A DNA stretch of 47,035 bases from Candidatus Poseidoniaceae archaeon (GTDB lineage: Archaea; Thermoplasmatota; Poseidoniia; Poseidoniales; Poseidoniaceae), in the NCBI GenBank assembly GCA_022452125.1, contig JAKURJ010000001.1, forward strand, positions 1 to 47,035. The letters run 5' to 3'. The notes under the pieces are model-generated. The model saw only the letters and a list, made by a program, of their open reading frames with translations. It had not been told where the DNA came from and searched no databases. Every line of letters starts with the position of its first letter. Within the stretch, counting starts at the first letter, position 1. Both the position numbers and the translations under genes were made by a program. Positions 8,032 to 18,000 of the stretch are shown here, in pieces.

Positions 8032-8967
8032 ATCTGGTCCTATTCCAGTCATAACTTCGCCATTTTTCCAATAGCCTCGATACATCAGCATTGTCTGAAA
8101 TGGAATAGCGATATTGCCTTTCGAATCGACGGCTATAACTCCGCCTCTACCACCTAGCGGTGCGACCATATCCAGCATATTTCCACAGGCATCTGCAAGT
8201 GAATCTCCCGCTTTTACTCTAGTAGCGACTTCGTGCGCCGCACAAGTTCTGATGAAGGCTTCACCAACACCAGTACACGAAACTGCAACTCTGTTATCTG
8301 CCCATGTTCCAGCGCCAATAATGGGGGTATCTCCGATTCTTCCATCCGGTTTTCCAGTCATCCCGCCAGTGCTTGTTGCAGCGGCAAGAACGCCCTTCGA
8401 ATCTATGGCAACTGCACCGACAGTTCCCATCCCCTCGCCATCGTGGTCAAGTATAGCCTCATCATCTTCATCGGTCGAACCAGGCCTTGATTTCGCATCT
8501 TTCCACTTCTTCCATTGGGCTTGACGTAAATCAGTGGTCAGCCATTCTTGCGATACCTCTTCAACGCCGTTTTTGATCGCAAAGTTATCAGCAGCAGCCC
8601 CGTTCAACATAACGGGCCAGTTATTGTCAAGGACCATTTTTGCAGCACGAATTGGATGCCTGATTCTTTTTACATTGACAACTGAACCTGCGGCAGCATC
8701 ACTACCACGCATGATACTTGCATCCATTGTAACACTTCCATCAGCTGCGATAACTGAACCGATTCCAGCATTGAATAGTGGTTCATTCTCCAACATTTCA
8801 ACAGCGATAGTAACAGCTTCTAGTGCATCAATACCGTCTTGTAGCATTGAACCTACTGTCGTTAGAACGCTCTGCATGCATGCTATACGTTGTGGATCCA
8901 AATCTGTTGGACCTTTCCACGGACCGTCGCCGCCAGCTCCACCGTGAATGGCGAGGCCGACCACCAT
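8017..8967 (-). CDS. iaaA: Isoaspartyl peptidase / L-asparaginase (Ntn hydrolase)
   Basis: This is a family-2 asparaginase of the N-terminal-nucleophile hydrolase superfamily, 316 aa, which would hydrolyse beta-aspartyl peptides or asparagine after autocleavage. Diagnostic features are AIHGGAGG at the N-terminus, NAGIGSVIAADGSVTMDASIM, and the autoproteolysis site GTVGAVAID, in which the Thr becomes the nucleophile of the small subunit at about residue 182. STGGMTGKPDGRIGDTPIIG and CTGVGEAFIR then form the substrate pocket. Beta-peptide hydrolysis recycles damaged, isomerised Asp/Asn residues. The gene lies 6 bp downstream of the cyclophilin gene, so the two probably form one transcript. Confidence 0.93.
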   Translation of the reverse strand: MVVGLAIHGGAGGDGPWKGPTDLDPQRIACMQSVLTTVGSMLQDGIDALEAVTIAVEMLENEPLFNAGIGSVIAADGSVTMDASIMRGSDAAAGSVVNVKRIRHPIRAAKMVLDNNWPVMLNGAAADNFAIKNGVEEVSQEWLTTDLRQAQWKKWKDAKSRPGSTDEDDEAILDHDGEGMGTVGAVAIDSKGVLAAATSTGGMTGKPDGRIGDTPIIGAGTWADNRVAVSCTGVGEAFIRTCAAHEVATRVKAGDSLADACGNMLDMVAPLGGRGGVIAVDSKGNIAIPFQTMLMYRGYWKNGEVMTGIGPDLSSH

Positions 8968-8973
8968 CTCACC

Positions 8974-9456
8974 TCATGCTCTGGTAACTGAGATGATTTG
9001 TTGAGGTTGCGCAGGCCTGTCTCCAGGAAGTTTTCTGCAGCCTTCGATTGTCTTAACGACGTTCATTCCATCAACAACTTCTCCGAAAACAGCGTGGTTA
9101 CCATTTAGCCACGGGGTTGCAACGGTGGTTAGGAAAAACTGCGATCCACCTGTGTTGCGGCCAGCATTAGCCATTGAGAGAACGCCGGGGCGGTCATGCT
9201 TCAAGGATAGAGCGCTAGGCTCGCAAGGAATCTTCCATCCAGGGCCACCTGTTCCAGCCATTCGACTCATAGGGTCTTTGGAATGTGGGCAACCACCTTG
9301 AATCATAAATTGCTCAATCACTCTATGGAAGTGTAGTCCGTTGTAGTATCCATCGTCAACTAGTCGAAGGAAGTTAGCGGTCGTATCTGGGGCTTCACCG
9401 GTAAATAGCCTAATTCGGATTTCACCGGCACTTGTCTGCATAATGACGTCTGTCAT
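8974..9456 (-). CDS. Peptidyl-prolyl cis-trans isomerase (cyclophilin)
   Basis: A compact 160-aa single-domain cyclophilin with no signal peptide, which speeds proline isomerisation during folding. Core motifs are all present: FHRVIEQFMIQGG (catalytic Arg in FHRV), GRNTGGSQFFLTT (Gln and Phe of the active site), and the WLNGNHAVFGEV block with the pocket residue W. The N-terminal TSAGEIRIRLF and PDTTANFLRLV are typical of small prokaryotic PpiB-type enzymes. It is immediately upstream of the isoaspartyl peptidase gene (6 bp), and a joint role in protein quality control is plausible. Confidence 0.94.
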   Translation of the reverse strand: MTDVIMQTSAGEIRIRLFTGEAPDTTANFLRLVDDGYYNGLHFHRVIEQFMIQGGCPHSKDPMSRMAGTGGPGWKIPCEPSALSLKHDRPGVLSMANAGRNTGGSQFFLTTVATPWLNGNHAVFGEVVDGMNVVKTIEGCRKLPGDRPAQPQQIISVTRA

Positions 9457-9502
9457 AACATGGTCTAGGCGAAGCCCGTTGATGACCCTTGCTATTGTCT
9501 AA

Positions 9503-12500
9503 TCATTGGTTAAGCCAAGGGCGGAAATGCTGGTCAGCATATGCTCTTGCCTGTTCTGCTGTGTAACCATGAGCCAATAGTTGCTGTTCGTATTGCAACT
9601 GCTCTGGGGTAATACTTGGGTCTGCAGCGGCTAATCCGCCCATCGGTTGTTCAAACGCTGCGTTAGCGTATGAATCTCCAGCAAGGCCATCGCCTCCACG
9701 ACCCTTTCTAACAATCAAGAAGGTTAGTAGAATGATAATTACAACACCGAAACCGACCCCTCCAATCATCACAACATCAGTGCTGCCTTCCGCAGAGTCA
9801 TCAGTGCTTTCTCCACCGTCTCCGGTTCCTGAACCACCATTGTTGTCAGTGCCTCCTCCGTTGTCAGTTCCACCGTTGTTGTCAGTACCGCCGCCATTGT
9901 TGTCGACTACTTCACAACCGACTGAGTCGACAGTTACGTTAACTGCGGTTGCTGGACAATCATCCATTGAATCAACTACACCGTCGCCGTCAGTATCAAC
10001 TTCACAACCGTTCTCATCAATCACTACATCCGCAGGAGTAGAGTCACAATCATCATCAGAATCCTGGACGCCATCACCATCAGTATCGACAAATGGTGGC
10101 GGACATCCATCTCCGCCTTCTCCATTTTCGACACCTGCTACGCCTGGGCACTGGTCTCCTAGGTATCCAGAGCTGTTGTCTCCAAATCCATCTTCATCTT
10201 CGTCAACCCACTGGCTTTCATCCAGTGGAGAGAAGTCGTTTAGGTTAGACCAACCGTCTCCGTCTAGGTCGGCACAGCCATAGCGGTCTCCCCAACTCTC
10301 TCCGTACTTGTCAGGACAATCGTCAACGATTCCGTCACCAGTATCTGTGGTGTTGTAACCGTCTCTATCAACGTCGTTTGCCCACAATTCTTCTTCGTTT
10401 TGAACAGTGAAATTGTCTCCCATCATTTCATTGTTGATGAGCTCAACCTCGTCGACAGCACGGTCCATGTTGATCATTACATGACAAGAATAGGTTCCCG
10501 ATGCAGTAGTTGCATCGATGAATGTTGATGATGCTCTTTCAAGAACTAATTGTCCATATGTTGAGTATGTACTCATCGCTGACGAATCAATTTGTTCTAC
10601 AACCGCTCCGGTTTCATCAATTAAATCTAGACTCCAATTGAAATCTCCAATTGCAGGACCACGCAAGTTGTGTATTTCGAATGAATAGAACAATTCCTCA
10701 TTGCTAACCATTTCTGCACCACATGATAGGTTACTGACTGCAAGGTCAGCAGGTGCAGGAGGCATGGAATTGATTGAGATGTTGTAGTAACCCTCTCCTC
10801 CAGCAGAGTCGATAACTAGAGTGAACATTCCGTCCTGTCCTTCATATTCTGAATCGCCCATTGACATCCATTCTGTACCATTCCAACCAGCAACCATGTT
10901 GCTTTCTTCATCGTATAGATTTGCAGTGAATGGTGAACCCATATCTGGTGAGAACATCACGTTGATGTTGTTGTAATCTTCAAGATTGAATTGGTATGCG
11001 TCAGAGGAGTCTTGTCCATCCAAGCAGCCTTGCCCCATCATCGATGGGTTTGATCCGAGTGGAATAGCATTCGTCATATCTGTTCCAGCATCTGTGCCTG
11101 TTCCAGCATCGGAATGGCCAACGCATGTGAATGGTGCATCATATCCTGCTGGGGTTCCAATGAGAAGTCTGTATGTTCCAGCTCCGCCAGATTCCCAAAA
11201 TACTGTTGATCGGTTTACCATGATTGTGTAGGTTCCAGCCACGCCATCGCTAGAAGTGCCAACGGTTGTAACTTCAGAATCTGAGAACAAACCAATGTCT
11301 GAATCTACTTCAGCACCATTCGAGTCCAGCAATGCAAGGTTTACAGCACCAGACGGTGGGTCGACGAGAGTGATATTCAGATTCTGACCTGCGCCAATAG
11401 TAATTGTGTAATGGTCTGCAGTGTCGCTCGAATCAATGCAGCCGCGGTATTCCGCATCAGCATAGTTTCCTAAATCGAAAGCACCTGCTGAGTTGTTGGC
11501 AGCATCGCCACCCATTCCAGCATCATTTTGAGTTGCACACGACGTTTCTGCATTTCCAACAGTGAATTGTCCGGTTCGGGTTTGTTGATTGTTATCCTCA
11601 TCTCTCTCAAGAATTAGGTCGTCTTGGTCAACTACCACGTAGAGGTAGTATCCGCCTTCCACGATATCTGCTGGAATTGTAGAACTGATGGTCACGCTAG
11701 TGTTTGTATCAATTGGGATTCCACTAGTGGTTGTGGAACCGATTTCATGGTCATACCAGTCTACGCCAGTGTTCACTGAAAGAATTACAGTCAATTCCAC
11801 GCTTGAAACTCCGTCCACAGTCCCTTCATTCTCTAGAACTGCTGTAACATCAAACATGTCTCCTGGCTGCCCACTTCCAGCACTAGTTACAGTATCGATA
11901 GTATAGTCTGGTGCAGGAATACTTTGATTGGTCCAAACATCGAGAGTGTAATTTGAAACTCCGGAATAGTGAGATACATTGACGTAATATGTTCCGCCAA
12001 CTCCTTCGTAATCTGTTAATTTTACAGTAGCAGTTTCAGGATATGAGGAGGTGTATCCTCGGTCAACTTCTGAACCGTTGGAATAGTGGATGAACACATC
12101 AAGGTCTGAGGTTTGGTCTTCCGCATCTAGTTCGACTTCGAGGAAATACCCTGCAGGTACGTCGAAGGCATAGACGTCATCACCATCAGCACCATCCATA
12201 CAACCAGTGTATGACGAGGTTACGTTACTACCCATATTGGAAGCATTAGCAGCATCATTACCTGCATCCGCTCCAAGGCCACCATCATTTTGTGTACCAC
12301 CCAAGAGGTCTGTACAATCATTACCGACAACCATTACTCCAGATGACCACATGTTATTGTTGGACGAGTTACTTTCAGTAATGTTTCCATACCCATCGGC
12401 CCAGACTAGCCAGTAATAGGAATCGTTGGTCAAATTGGATGGAAGAGTAATACTCATTGAGGTAGTTCTTGTTGCACCAGCGCCCAAATCAGCTTCATTG

Positions 12501-13282
12501 GATACATCATCAAGTAATTCATCAGCGAAATCGTAGGTTGTATCGGTTGAAAGGATGAAGAACACATCAAATGCCCCGGTTGTTGCAGATGAGTTGTTTG
12601 CTAAGTTTTCTACAGTGTAGTTCACAGTAACAGTGTCTCCTGCCTGTGCCTTGACAGGGATGTCAACCATTGAGACAGTGATATCTGGTTTAGGTGTCGA
12701 ATTGTTGGTCCAAACTCGCAATGTGTAGGTACCATCTCCACTGTATGCATTGATCCAAACATAGAATGTTGTAGCATTTCCTTCCAGCGCAGTACCGCCA
12801 GTGGTTACTTGCTCTAGAGGGTCATTATATTCGGAGTAATCATAGAATGTGGACTTGGTTGCATCCACTAAGTACAGGTCAAAGTCAGCGCCTGTTGGAA
12901 CAACGAGTTCAACGTCGACTTCCTTGCCCGAAGTCGTAGTAATGCTGTACATGTCCTCAGGATCGTTTGCATCTACGCAACCAGTTACTCCACTTGGACC
13001 GTTTGTAGGGTCGGTACCCAAGCTCTTTGCTGTTGTACTGGTGTTTCCTGCATCTCCTGCTGAGCCAGCATCTGTTTGTACAGTGCTACATGGAGCGCGA
13101 CCCGATGCGCCGGTGTCAATTCTTGGTCCAACCGAATCGATTGTCTTTGCAGGCAGGTCGAAAATCGGCGACTCATCGAACTCTTTTCCTTGTTCAATTC
13201 CCTTCTCATAATCCGCTGAAACTAGCGGAGTCATGGACATCATTATCATCAGGCTGGCAAGAAGGATTGTACGTGTACGCAT
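9503..13282 (-). CDS. Giant surface protein with PPC, CARDB and TSP3 repeats
   Basis: The product is 1259 aa from ATG 13282, chosen because it gives a clean signal peptide (MRTRTILLASLMIMM..LVSA). The frame continues upstream to 13321. Four PPC-like beta-sandwich units recur, each opening with a D-A-G-x-G-x-D-A-type loop and a GC(V/M/I/L)D motif before a D-x-Y. CARDB-like domains lie between them, for example DITVSMVDIPVKAQAGDTVT and its paralogue. About residues 980-1150 are Asp-rich thrombospondin type-3 calcium-binding repeats (DTDGDGVQDSDDDC type), followed by a Gly/Asn/Thr linker, one transmembrane helix (GVGFGVVIIILLTFLIV) and a short cytoplasmic tail with a YEQQLLAHGYTAEQARAYA helix. 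It is probably anchored in the membrane and displayed outside; the ligand is unknown. Confidence 0.85.
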   Translation of the reverse strand: MRTRTILLASLMIMMSMTPLVSADYEKGIEQGKEFDESPIFDLPAKTIDSVGPRIDTGASGRAPCSTVQTDAGSAGDAGNTSTTAKSLGTDPTNGPSGVTGCVDANDPEDMYSITTTSGKEVDVELVVPTGADFDLYLVDATKSTFYDYSEYNDPLEQVTTGGTALEGNATTFYVWINAYSGDGTYTLRVWTNNSTPKPDITVSMVDIPVKAQAGDTVTVNYTVENLANNSSATTGAFDVFFILSTDTTYDFADELLDDVSNEADLGAGATRTTSMSITLPSNLTNDSYYWLVWADGYGNITESNSSNNNMWSSGVMVVGNDCTDLLGGTQNDGGLGADAGNDAANASNMGSNVTSSYTGCMDGADGDDVYAFDVPAGYFLEVELDAEDQTSDLDVFIHYSNGSEVDRGYTSSYPETATVKLTDYEGVGGTYYVNVSHYSGVSNYTLDVWTNQSIPAPDYTIDTVTSAGSGQPGDMFDVTAVLENEGTVDGVSSVELTVILSVNTGVDWYDHEIGSTTTSGIPIDTNTSVTISSTIPADIVEGGYYLYVVVDQDDLILERDEDNNQQTRTGQFTVGNAETSCATQNDAGMGGDAANNSAGAFDLGNYADAEYRGCIDSSDTADHYTITIGAGQNLNITLVDPPSGAVNLALLDSNGAEVDSDIGLFSDSEVTTVGTSSDGVAGTYTIMVNRSTVFWESGGAGTYRLLIGTPAGYDAPFTCVGHSDAGTGTDAGTDMTNAIPLGSNPSMMGQGCLDGQDSSDAYQFNLEDYNNINVMFSPDMGSPFTANLYDEESNMVAGWNGTEWMSMGDSEYEGQDGMFTLVIDSAGGEGYYNISINSMPPAPADLAVSNLSCGAEMVSNEELFYSFEIHNLRGPAIGDFNWSLDLIDETGAVVEQIDSSAMSTYSTYGQLVLERASSTFIDATTASGTYSCHVMINMDRAVDEVELINNEMMGDNFTVQNEEELWANDVDRDGYNTTDTGDGIVDDCPDKYGESWGDRYGCADLDGDGWSNLNDFSPLDESQWVDEDEDGFGDNSSGYLGDQCPGVAGVENGEGGDGCPPPFVDTDGDGVQDSDDDCDSTPADVVIDENGCEVDTDGDGVVDSMDDCPATAVNVTVDSVGCEVVDNNGGGTDNNGGTDNGGGTDNNGGSGTGDGGESTDDSAEGSTDVVMIGGVGFGVVIIILLTFLIVRKGRGGDGLAGDSYANAAFEQPMGGLAAADPSITPEQLQYEQQLLAHGYTAEQARAYADQHFRPWLNQ

Positions 13283-13363
13283 GGCCCTCACGTAGTACCC
13301 CTGCCACTGGTTCGCTATCAAACTACGGTTTTAGGCCATGATGCACGACAGTGCACATTTTGC

Positions 13364-14956
13364 TTAATTTAGGGCCGGAGCAGCAGCATTAACTTCGGCC
13401 GAAACACCCTCGGAGTATCTTTCGAAGTTTTCATTGAACATAGCAGCCAACTTGTCAGCAGTGGCATCGTAAGCATCACCATCACTCCATGTTTGCTTAG
13501 GAATCAATACCTCAGAAGGAACCCCAGGGCACGATTTAGGAATTTCAAAACCGAATCTTTCATCGGTTACGTATTCAACATTGTCGAGTGCGCCGTCCAT
13601 GGCTGCATTCAACATTGCACGAGTGTACTTGATTTTCATTCTGCTTCCAACACCATAAGCGCCACCAGACCATCCGGTGTTGATTAGCCAAGCAGTAGAA
13701 CCGTGTTCAGCCATTTTGCTAGATAGTAAATCAGCGTAGACTCCTGGGTGCATTGGCATGAATGGCTCACCGAAACATGCAGAGAATGTTGCCTGCGGCT
13801 CAGTAACTCCAATTTCAGTTCCAGCAACCTTTGCAGTGTAGCCCGAGATGAAGTGGTAAGCAGCTTGTGCAGAAGTCAATCTGCTGATAGGAGGAAGAAC
13901 TCCAAATGCATCGCAAGTTAGGAAAATTACGTTTTGCGGGTGTCCCCCTTTGCTATCCAGAGTTCTGTTTTCAATCGCTTCAATTGGATATGAGCCACGG
14001 GTATTCTGAGTCTTGCTAGTGTCAAAGAAGTCTGGAATGCCTTCAGAATTGACAACGATATTCTCTAGGACAGTTCCTTTTTGTCGAGTTGTAGCGAAGA
14101 TTTCCGGCTCATCCTCTTCTGACAGGTTGATGAGTTTAGCATAGCAACCGCCTTCGAAATTGAATACTCCATTTGCTCCCCAGCCGTGCTCATCATCACC
14201 GATTAGAGCACGATTAGGATCAGCAGATAGAGTCGTTTTTCCAGTACCAGACAGGCCAAAGAAAATTGCAGTGTTCTCGCCGTTTGTGTTAGCAGAACAG
14301 TGCATAGGAAGGATACCTTTCTTTGGTAGAATGAGGTTCATGACGCTGAAAATAGATTTCTTGATTTCGCCAGCATACCTAGTACCTCCAATGATTACTT
14401 CACCGAGTTGATAGTTTACAATAACAAAGCATTGTGAATTCAAAGCGTCATCATTTGCTTCGAAATGAGGAGCATGGTAGACTGTAAATTGTGGCACATG
14501 GCTTTCCAATTGTTCAGCGCTCGGTCGTACGAACATATTTCTTGCAAATGCATTGTGCCACGCATTCTGGTTAATTACCCGAATCGGCAAAGCCTCACTT
14601 TCTTCAGCGCCGCAGTATAGGTCTTGAACGAACAAAGAATCTCTTTGCGACAAATATTCGATGACTTGACCCTTCAATCTGTTAAACACGGATTCATCGG
14701 TTGAAATGTTCACATCTCCCCAATTGACATCTTGGTTTGTTGTTGGCTCATCAACAATGAATTTGTCGTTAGGGGAACGCCCAGTTCTCTCACCGGTTTC
14801 AGTAACCAATGCTCCTTCAGATGTCAAATAACCTTCATTTCTCTCGACAGCTAGGTCGATGAGAGTGATGTTATCCAAGTTCCAATAAATTGTGGCATCG
14901 GTATCGATGCCGCTCTCAGATAGGTCGCCTGAAGGGGCACCCACAGCATCGGCCAT
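13364..14956 (-). CDS. pckA: Phosphoenolpyruvate carboxykinase (ATP)
   Basis: This enzyme converts oxaloacetate and ATP to phosphoenolpyruvate, CO2 and ADP, the first committed step of gluconeogenesis. The 530-aa product has the family landmarks: RTGRSPNDKF (substrate Arg), GGTRYAGEIKKSIF, the P-loop FGLSGTGKTTLSADPNR, the metal-binding GDDEHGW, RGSYPIEAI, and the adenine-binding region near the C-terminus (KIKYTRAML). The length matches ATP-type bacterial enzymes; the GTP-type found in many archaea lacks this layout. A CCCGCGGG palindrome lies 11 bp upstream of the start. With fumC in the window it suggests a heterotrophic TCA/gluconeogenic metabolism. Confidence 0.97.
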   Translation of the reverse strand: MADAVGAPSGDLSESGIDTDATIYWNLDNITLIDLAVERNEGYLTSEGALVTETGERTGRSPNDKFIVDEPTTNQDVNWGDVNISTDESVFNRLKGQVIEYLSQRDSLFVQDLYCGAEESEALPIRVINQNAWHNAFARNMFVRPSAEQLESHVPQFTVYHAPHFEANDDALNSQCFVIVNYQLGEVIIGGTRYAGEIKKSIFSVMNLILPKKGILPMHCSANTNGENTAIFFGLSGTGKTTLSADPNRALIGDDEHGWGANGVFNFEGGCYAKLINLSEEDEPEIFATTRQKGTVLENIVVNSEGIPDFFDTSKTQNTRGSYPIEAIENRTLDSKGGHPQNVIFLTCDAFGVLPPISRLTSAQAAYHFISGYTAKVAGTEIGVTEPQATFSACFGEPFMPMHPGVYADLLSSKMAEHGSTAWLINTGWSGGAYGVGSRMKIKYTRAMLNAAMDGALDNVEYVTDERFGFEIPKSCPGVPSEVLIPKQTWSDGDAYDATADKLAAMFNENFERYSEGVSAEVNAAAPALN

Positions 14957-15081
14957 GCACTGTCGACCCGCGGGCCCTCTTTGTCCCTTGCGGTTGGCAT
15001 CTTCAAAAAAATGCGCGAATACAATCCTAATTCAATCTGTGAAGGGTGATATTGAAAGCCAATTCAAATGGTGCCCCATCA

Positions 15082-18000
15082 ATGGAGAAGGAATCTGAAG
15101 ACGAAATCCTCTCCAAGAGGAATTTTGAAACCGATTCAGGAGTCAACCTTGACAAATTTTTGATTAAATCAGTGGTCGAGGAAGAAGCGCCAAAAGAGGC
15201 AGATGAAACTCAGGAAAAAGAAATCGATGTTGCCGTAGGAGAGGTTGCGGAGATTTTCTCGCGTGGCGATGCTCCAAGCAGAATAAATCGAGACGGTACA
15301 GTTGATGATGCTCCGGAAGTGGATAGCGTAACAGAATACGCTATGGAAGGAGAGAAGAGGCTGCATTATGGATTAATGATCTCTATGATTGTAGTCTGGT
15401 CTGCTATCGGCACAATCGTAGGAACCTCGCCAATCTTTAGCCACACGATTTCAGCGATTGGATTATTCTTGATGGCTGGCTTTGGAATGTGGCTTGGTCA
15501 AATTTGGATTCCCCAAGAAAGAATGCATTTGTTGGGCGTAACTTGGGTTATTATCTCTATGAAAATCCTGTATGGTTTAGCAATCTCAATGTATGCATGG
15601 GAATGGATTGGAGAGACAGAATTGGGCGCCTCACTACTTGGTTTGGTCACTCTCAATATTGCAATAGCACAATATCACGATGAAGATGCTATCGCTACTC
15701 AAGCAACGTTGGTACTACTCGCAATTGGTTCAGCCGCAGGTGGGCCATATGGTGAAGAAGGAGTAGCGATAATGATTGGAATAGGTACGCTTCTATTCCA
15801 TGGATTGGCTTATCTCAGAAGTTCAGGAAACCTTGCATCTCTTGGAATTGCAGTATCTTATCTGTGGATTGGTCTTCATGCAATCAGTAATGATTGGGTT
15901 ATCTTTGGAATTGAAATTAAACCCTTCAATGATGAATTACTTCTGTTCTTGTTGATGTTTGGTGTGACTGGAATAAATGCAGTTACAGCTACTAGATTTG
16001 CAAAGGCAGAGAATTGGTTTTCCTCAGCTTTCAAAGCGATGGGCCTTGGAAAACCAGGCCTTTGGTCGGTATCTGTAGGATTGGGAATGATTGGAGCTTT
16101 ACTTGCAATTGCTTCAAATCGTCTTGAAACAGGTTATGCTCTTGCACAGTTGATTCTACTTCTATCCGCATTTACTCCTTCTTATCTCGTGGTCAGAGGC
16201 GAGAGTTGGCAGCGATTGCAACGCTATGCGCTTTGGCCAGCACCTGTGCTACTGGCAATTCTGATATTGATGGTTAGAGGCGTAATTGATGCTCCATTTT
16301 CCGAACCATGGTCGATATATGCGGTTTTCAGTGCAGCGATTACCACTTTCGCGATTCTGAATCACCAGCATGCGGTTTCCGACCATGTATTGTGGATCGG
16401 CTCTATTGTGATTGTAATTTTGCTAACGCTGTTAATCCCAGCAGACCAGACTAGTATGGCAAGAGTGTTGTTGGCATGCCAAGCTGTAGTTTGGATAGGC
16501 CTTGCATTCCTTGCAATACAAAGAGATTCTCCGTCCTTAGCAGGAACTGCGACTTTAGCACCGTGGTTTTGGCTTGTATTATTTGTCAGCAATTTGGAAG
16601 GGAGATTGATTTCTGTTGATATCCTGCCAATGAATTTCTCTGAACACGATGTTTCGATTTACTTGATTGCGTTATTATTGATTCAAATCCCACTTAATTT
16701 CAAGCTCGGTGAAAGTGGAGTAAATCTTGCAGGCCGTTTAGTTGGAATGTCAGAATTGAGTGCAAGAATGAGAGATAGTGGAATGATGAGATTGTGGAAT
16801 ATCAGTTTCATTACAATTATCTGTTCGATGCTATTCATCACAGGCCCTGGAATTGTACCTTCGTATGGAGTGATTTCAGTGATGGGACTATTGCTGATTT
16901 ATCACTCGATTGCTATGCGTATGGACAGGCACCAAGGTACCCCGAGAACGATTCTCGTATCTTGGGCAATTGCCGCTTTAGTACTTCAGTGGCGATTTGG
17001 TTTCGGCGCAATATGGATTGCTTTATTTGGAATTTCATCGGTTCTTATCATTAGTTGGTCTGAGATAAACGCAAAGCGATTGATGGAAGGAGAGAAACTC
17101 TCTCACCAAGCATTGATGCCAGGCAATCTAATCTCGATTGTACTAGGCTTCATCGCAATTATGTTGATGATTATTGGATTGGATGAACCGCTGTCATCAA
17201 TTCTTTCACACAGTGACAAATTCCCGTCTGACATTGCTAATCTTAGGCTAGCCAGCTTTGCTGCAATTTCCACTGTTGTTGGGCTTTATTTGCCCAGAGC
17301 ATCGACACTTGAGAGACTTCTTCCATCCGCTGTTGCTAGCATAGCAGTCTTGGTTACAGTCGGCCTAGCATCGGTCAGCCTTGAGGATGATATGACGTTG
17401 TACCTTGCTGGAATCAGTTTCATAGTTACGGGGGCATGGCTGTCGGCACAAGGAGAAATCAGGTCGCGCTTGAAACAAGTATCTCAGCGCGACGAAAGAC
17501 TGGAGAAATATCTCGCAAGACAAGAATTGAAATCACAAGTTGAGCAAGAGAGTGAAGGTTCGCAAATCAAGATGATTGATGCTGAATTGCTCCAGTTGTC
17601 TGAATTGCAGAAAAAGCGTTCACTTCGCCGCTCTTCATCGGGAGATTATGACCTGGTTGTCGGCGATATCCATCACAAACCAACGATAGTGATTTCATTC
17701 ATCATCGTGACAATTCTAGTAGGCGTATTCTTTGCTTGGACCAGTGGAGAATCGCTACCTGCAATTGCAGTATCCTCATTCGTTTCCGTCCTGTTTATTG
17801 GAATCGCTCGCTGGAGAGCAGACCAAGTTAACTTACAACTTCCAGATATTATGGGGATTGAATCTCCTGTTGCCATTACAATGGCCGGTTTAACTCTCAT
17901 CCAAATCGCAGGAAGGCTTGGTGATGCGAATGTAACTCAGGAATATCAGTGGGAAATACTCGTACTACTCGTAGCCCTGATTATTTTAGCATCCATTTCA

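Noticed and set aside
9732..10283. A 183-codon Pro/Ser/Thr-rich frame on the + strand
   Set aside because: It is the antisense of the Asp/Gly-rich TSP3 and linker region of the surface protein; the composition comes from the complement of Asp/Gly codons.
9503..10400. Possible tandem DNA repeat or CRISPR-like array in the Asp-rich region
   Set aside because: The repetition is protein-level (TSP3 motifs and a Gly/Asn/Thr linker) with irregular spacing; there are no constant repeats with unique spacers.
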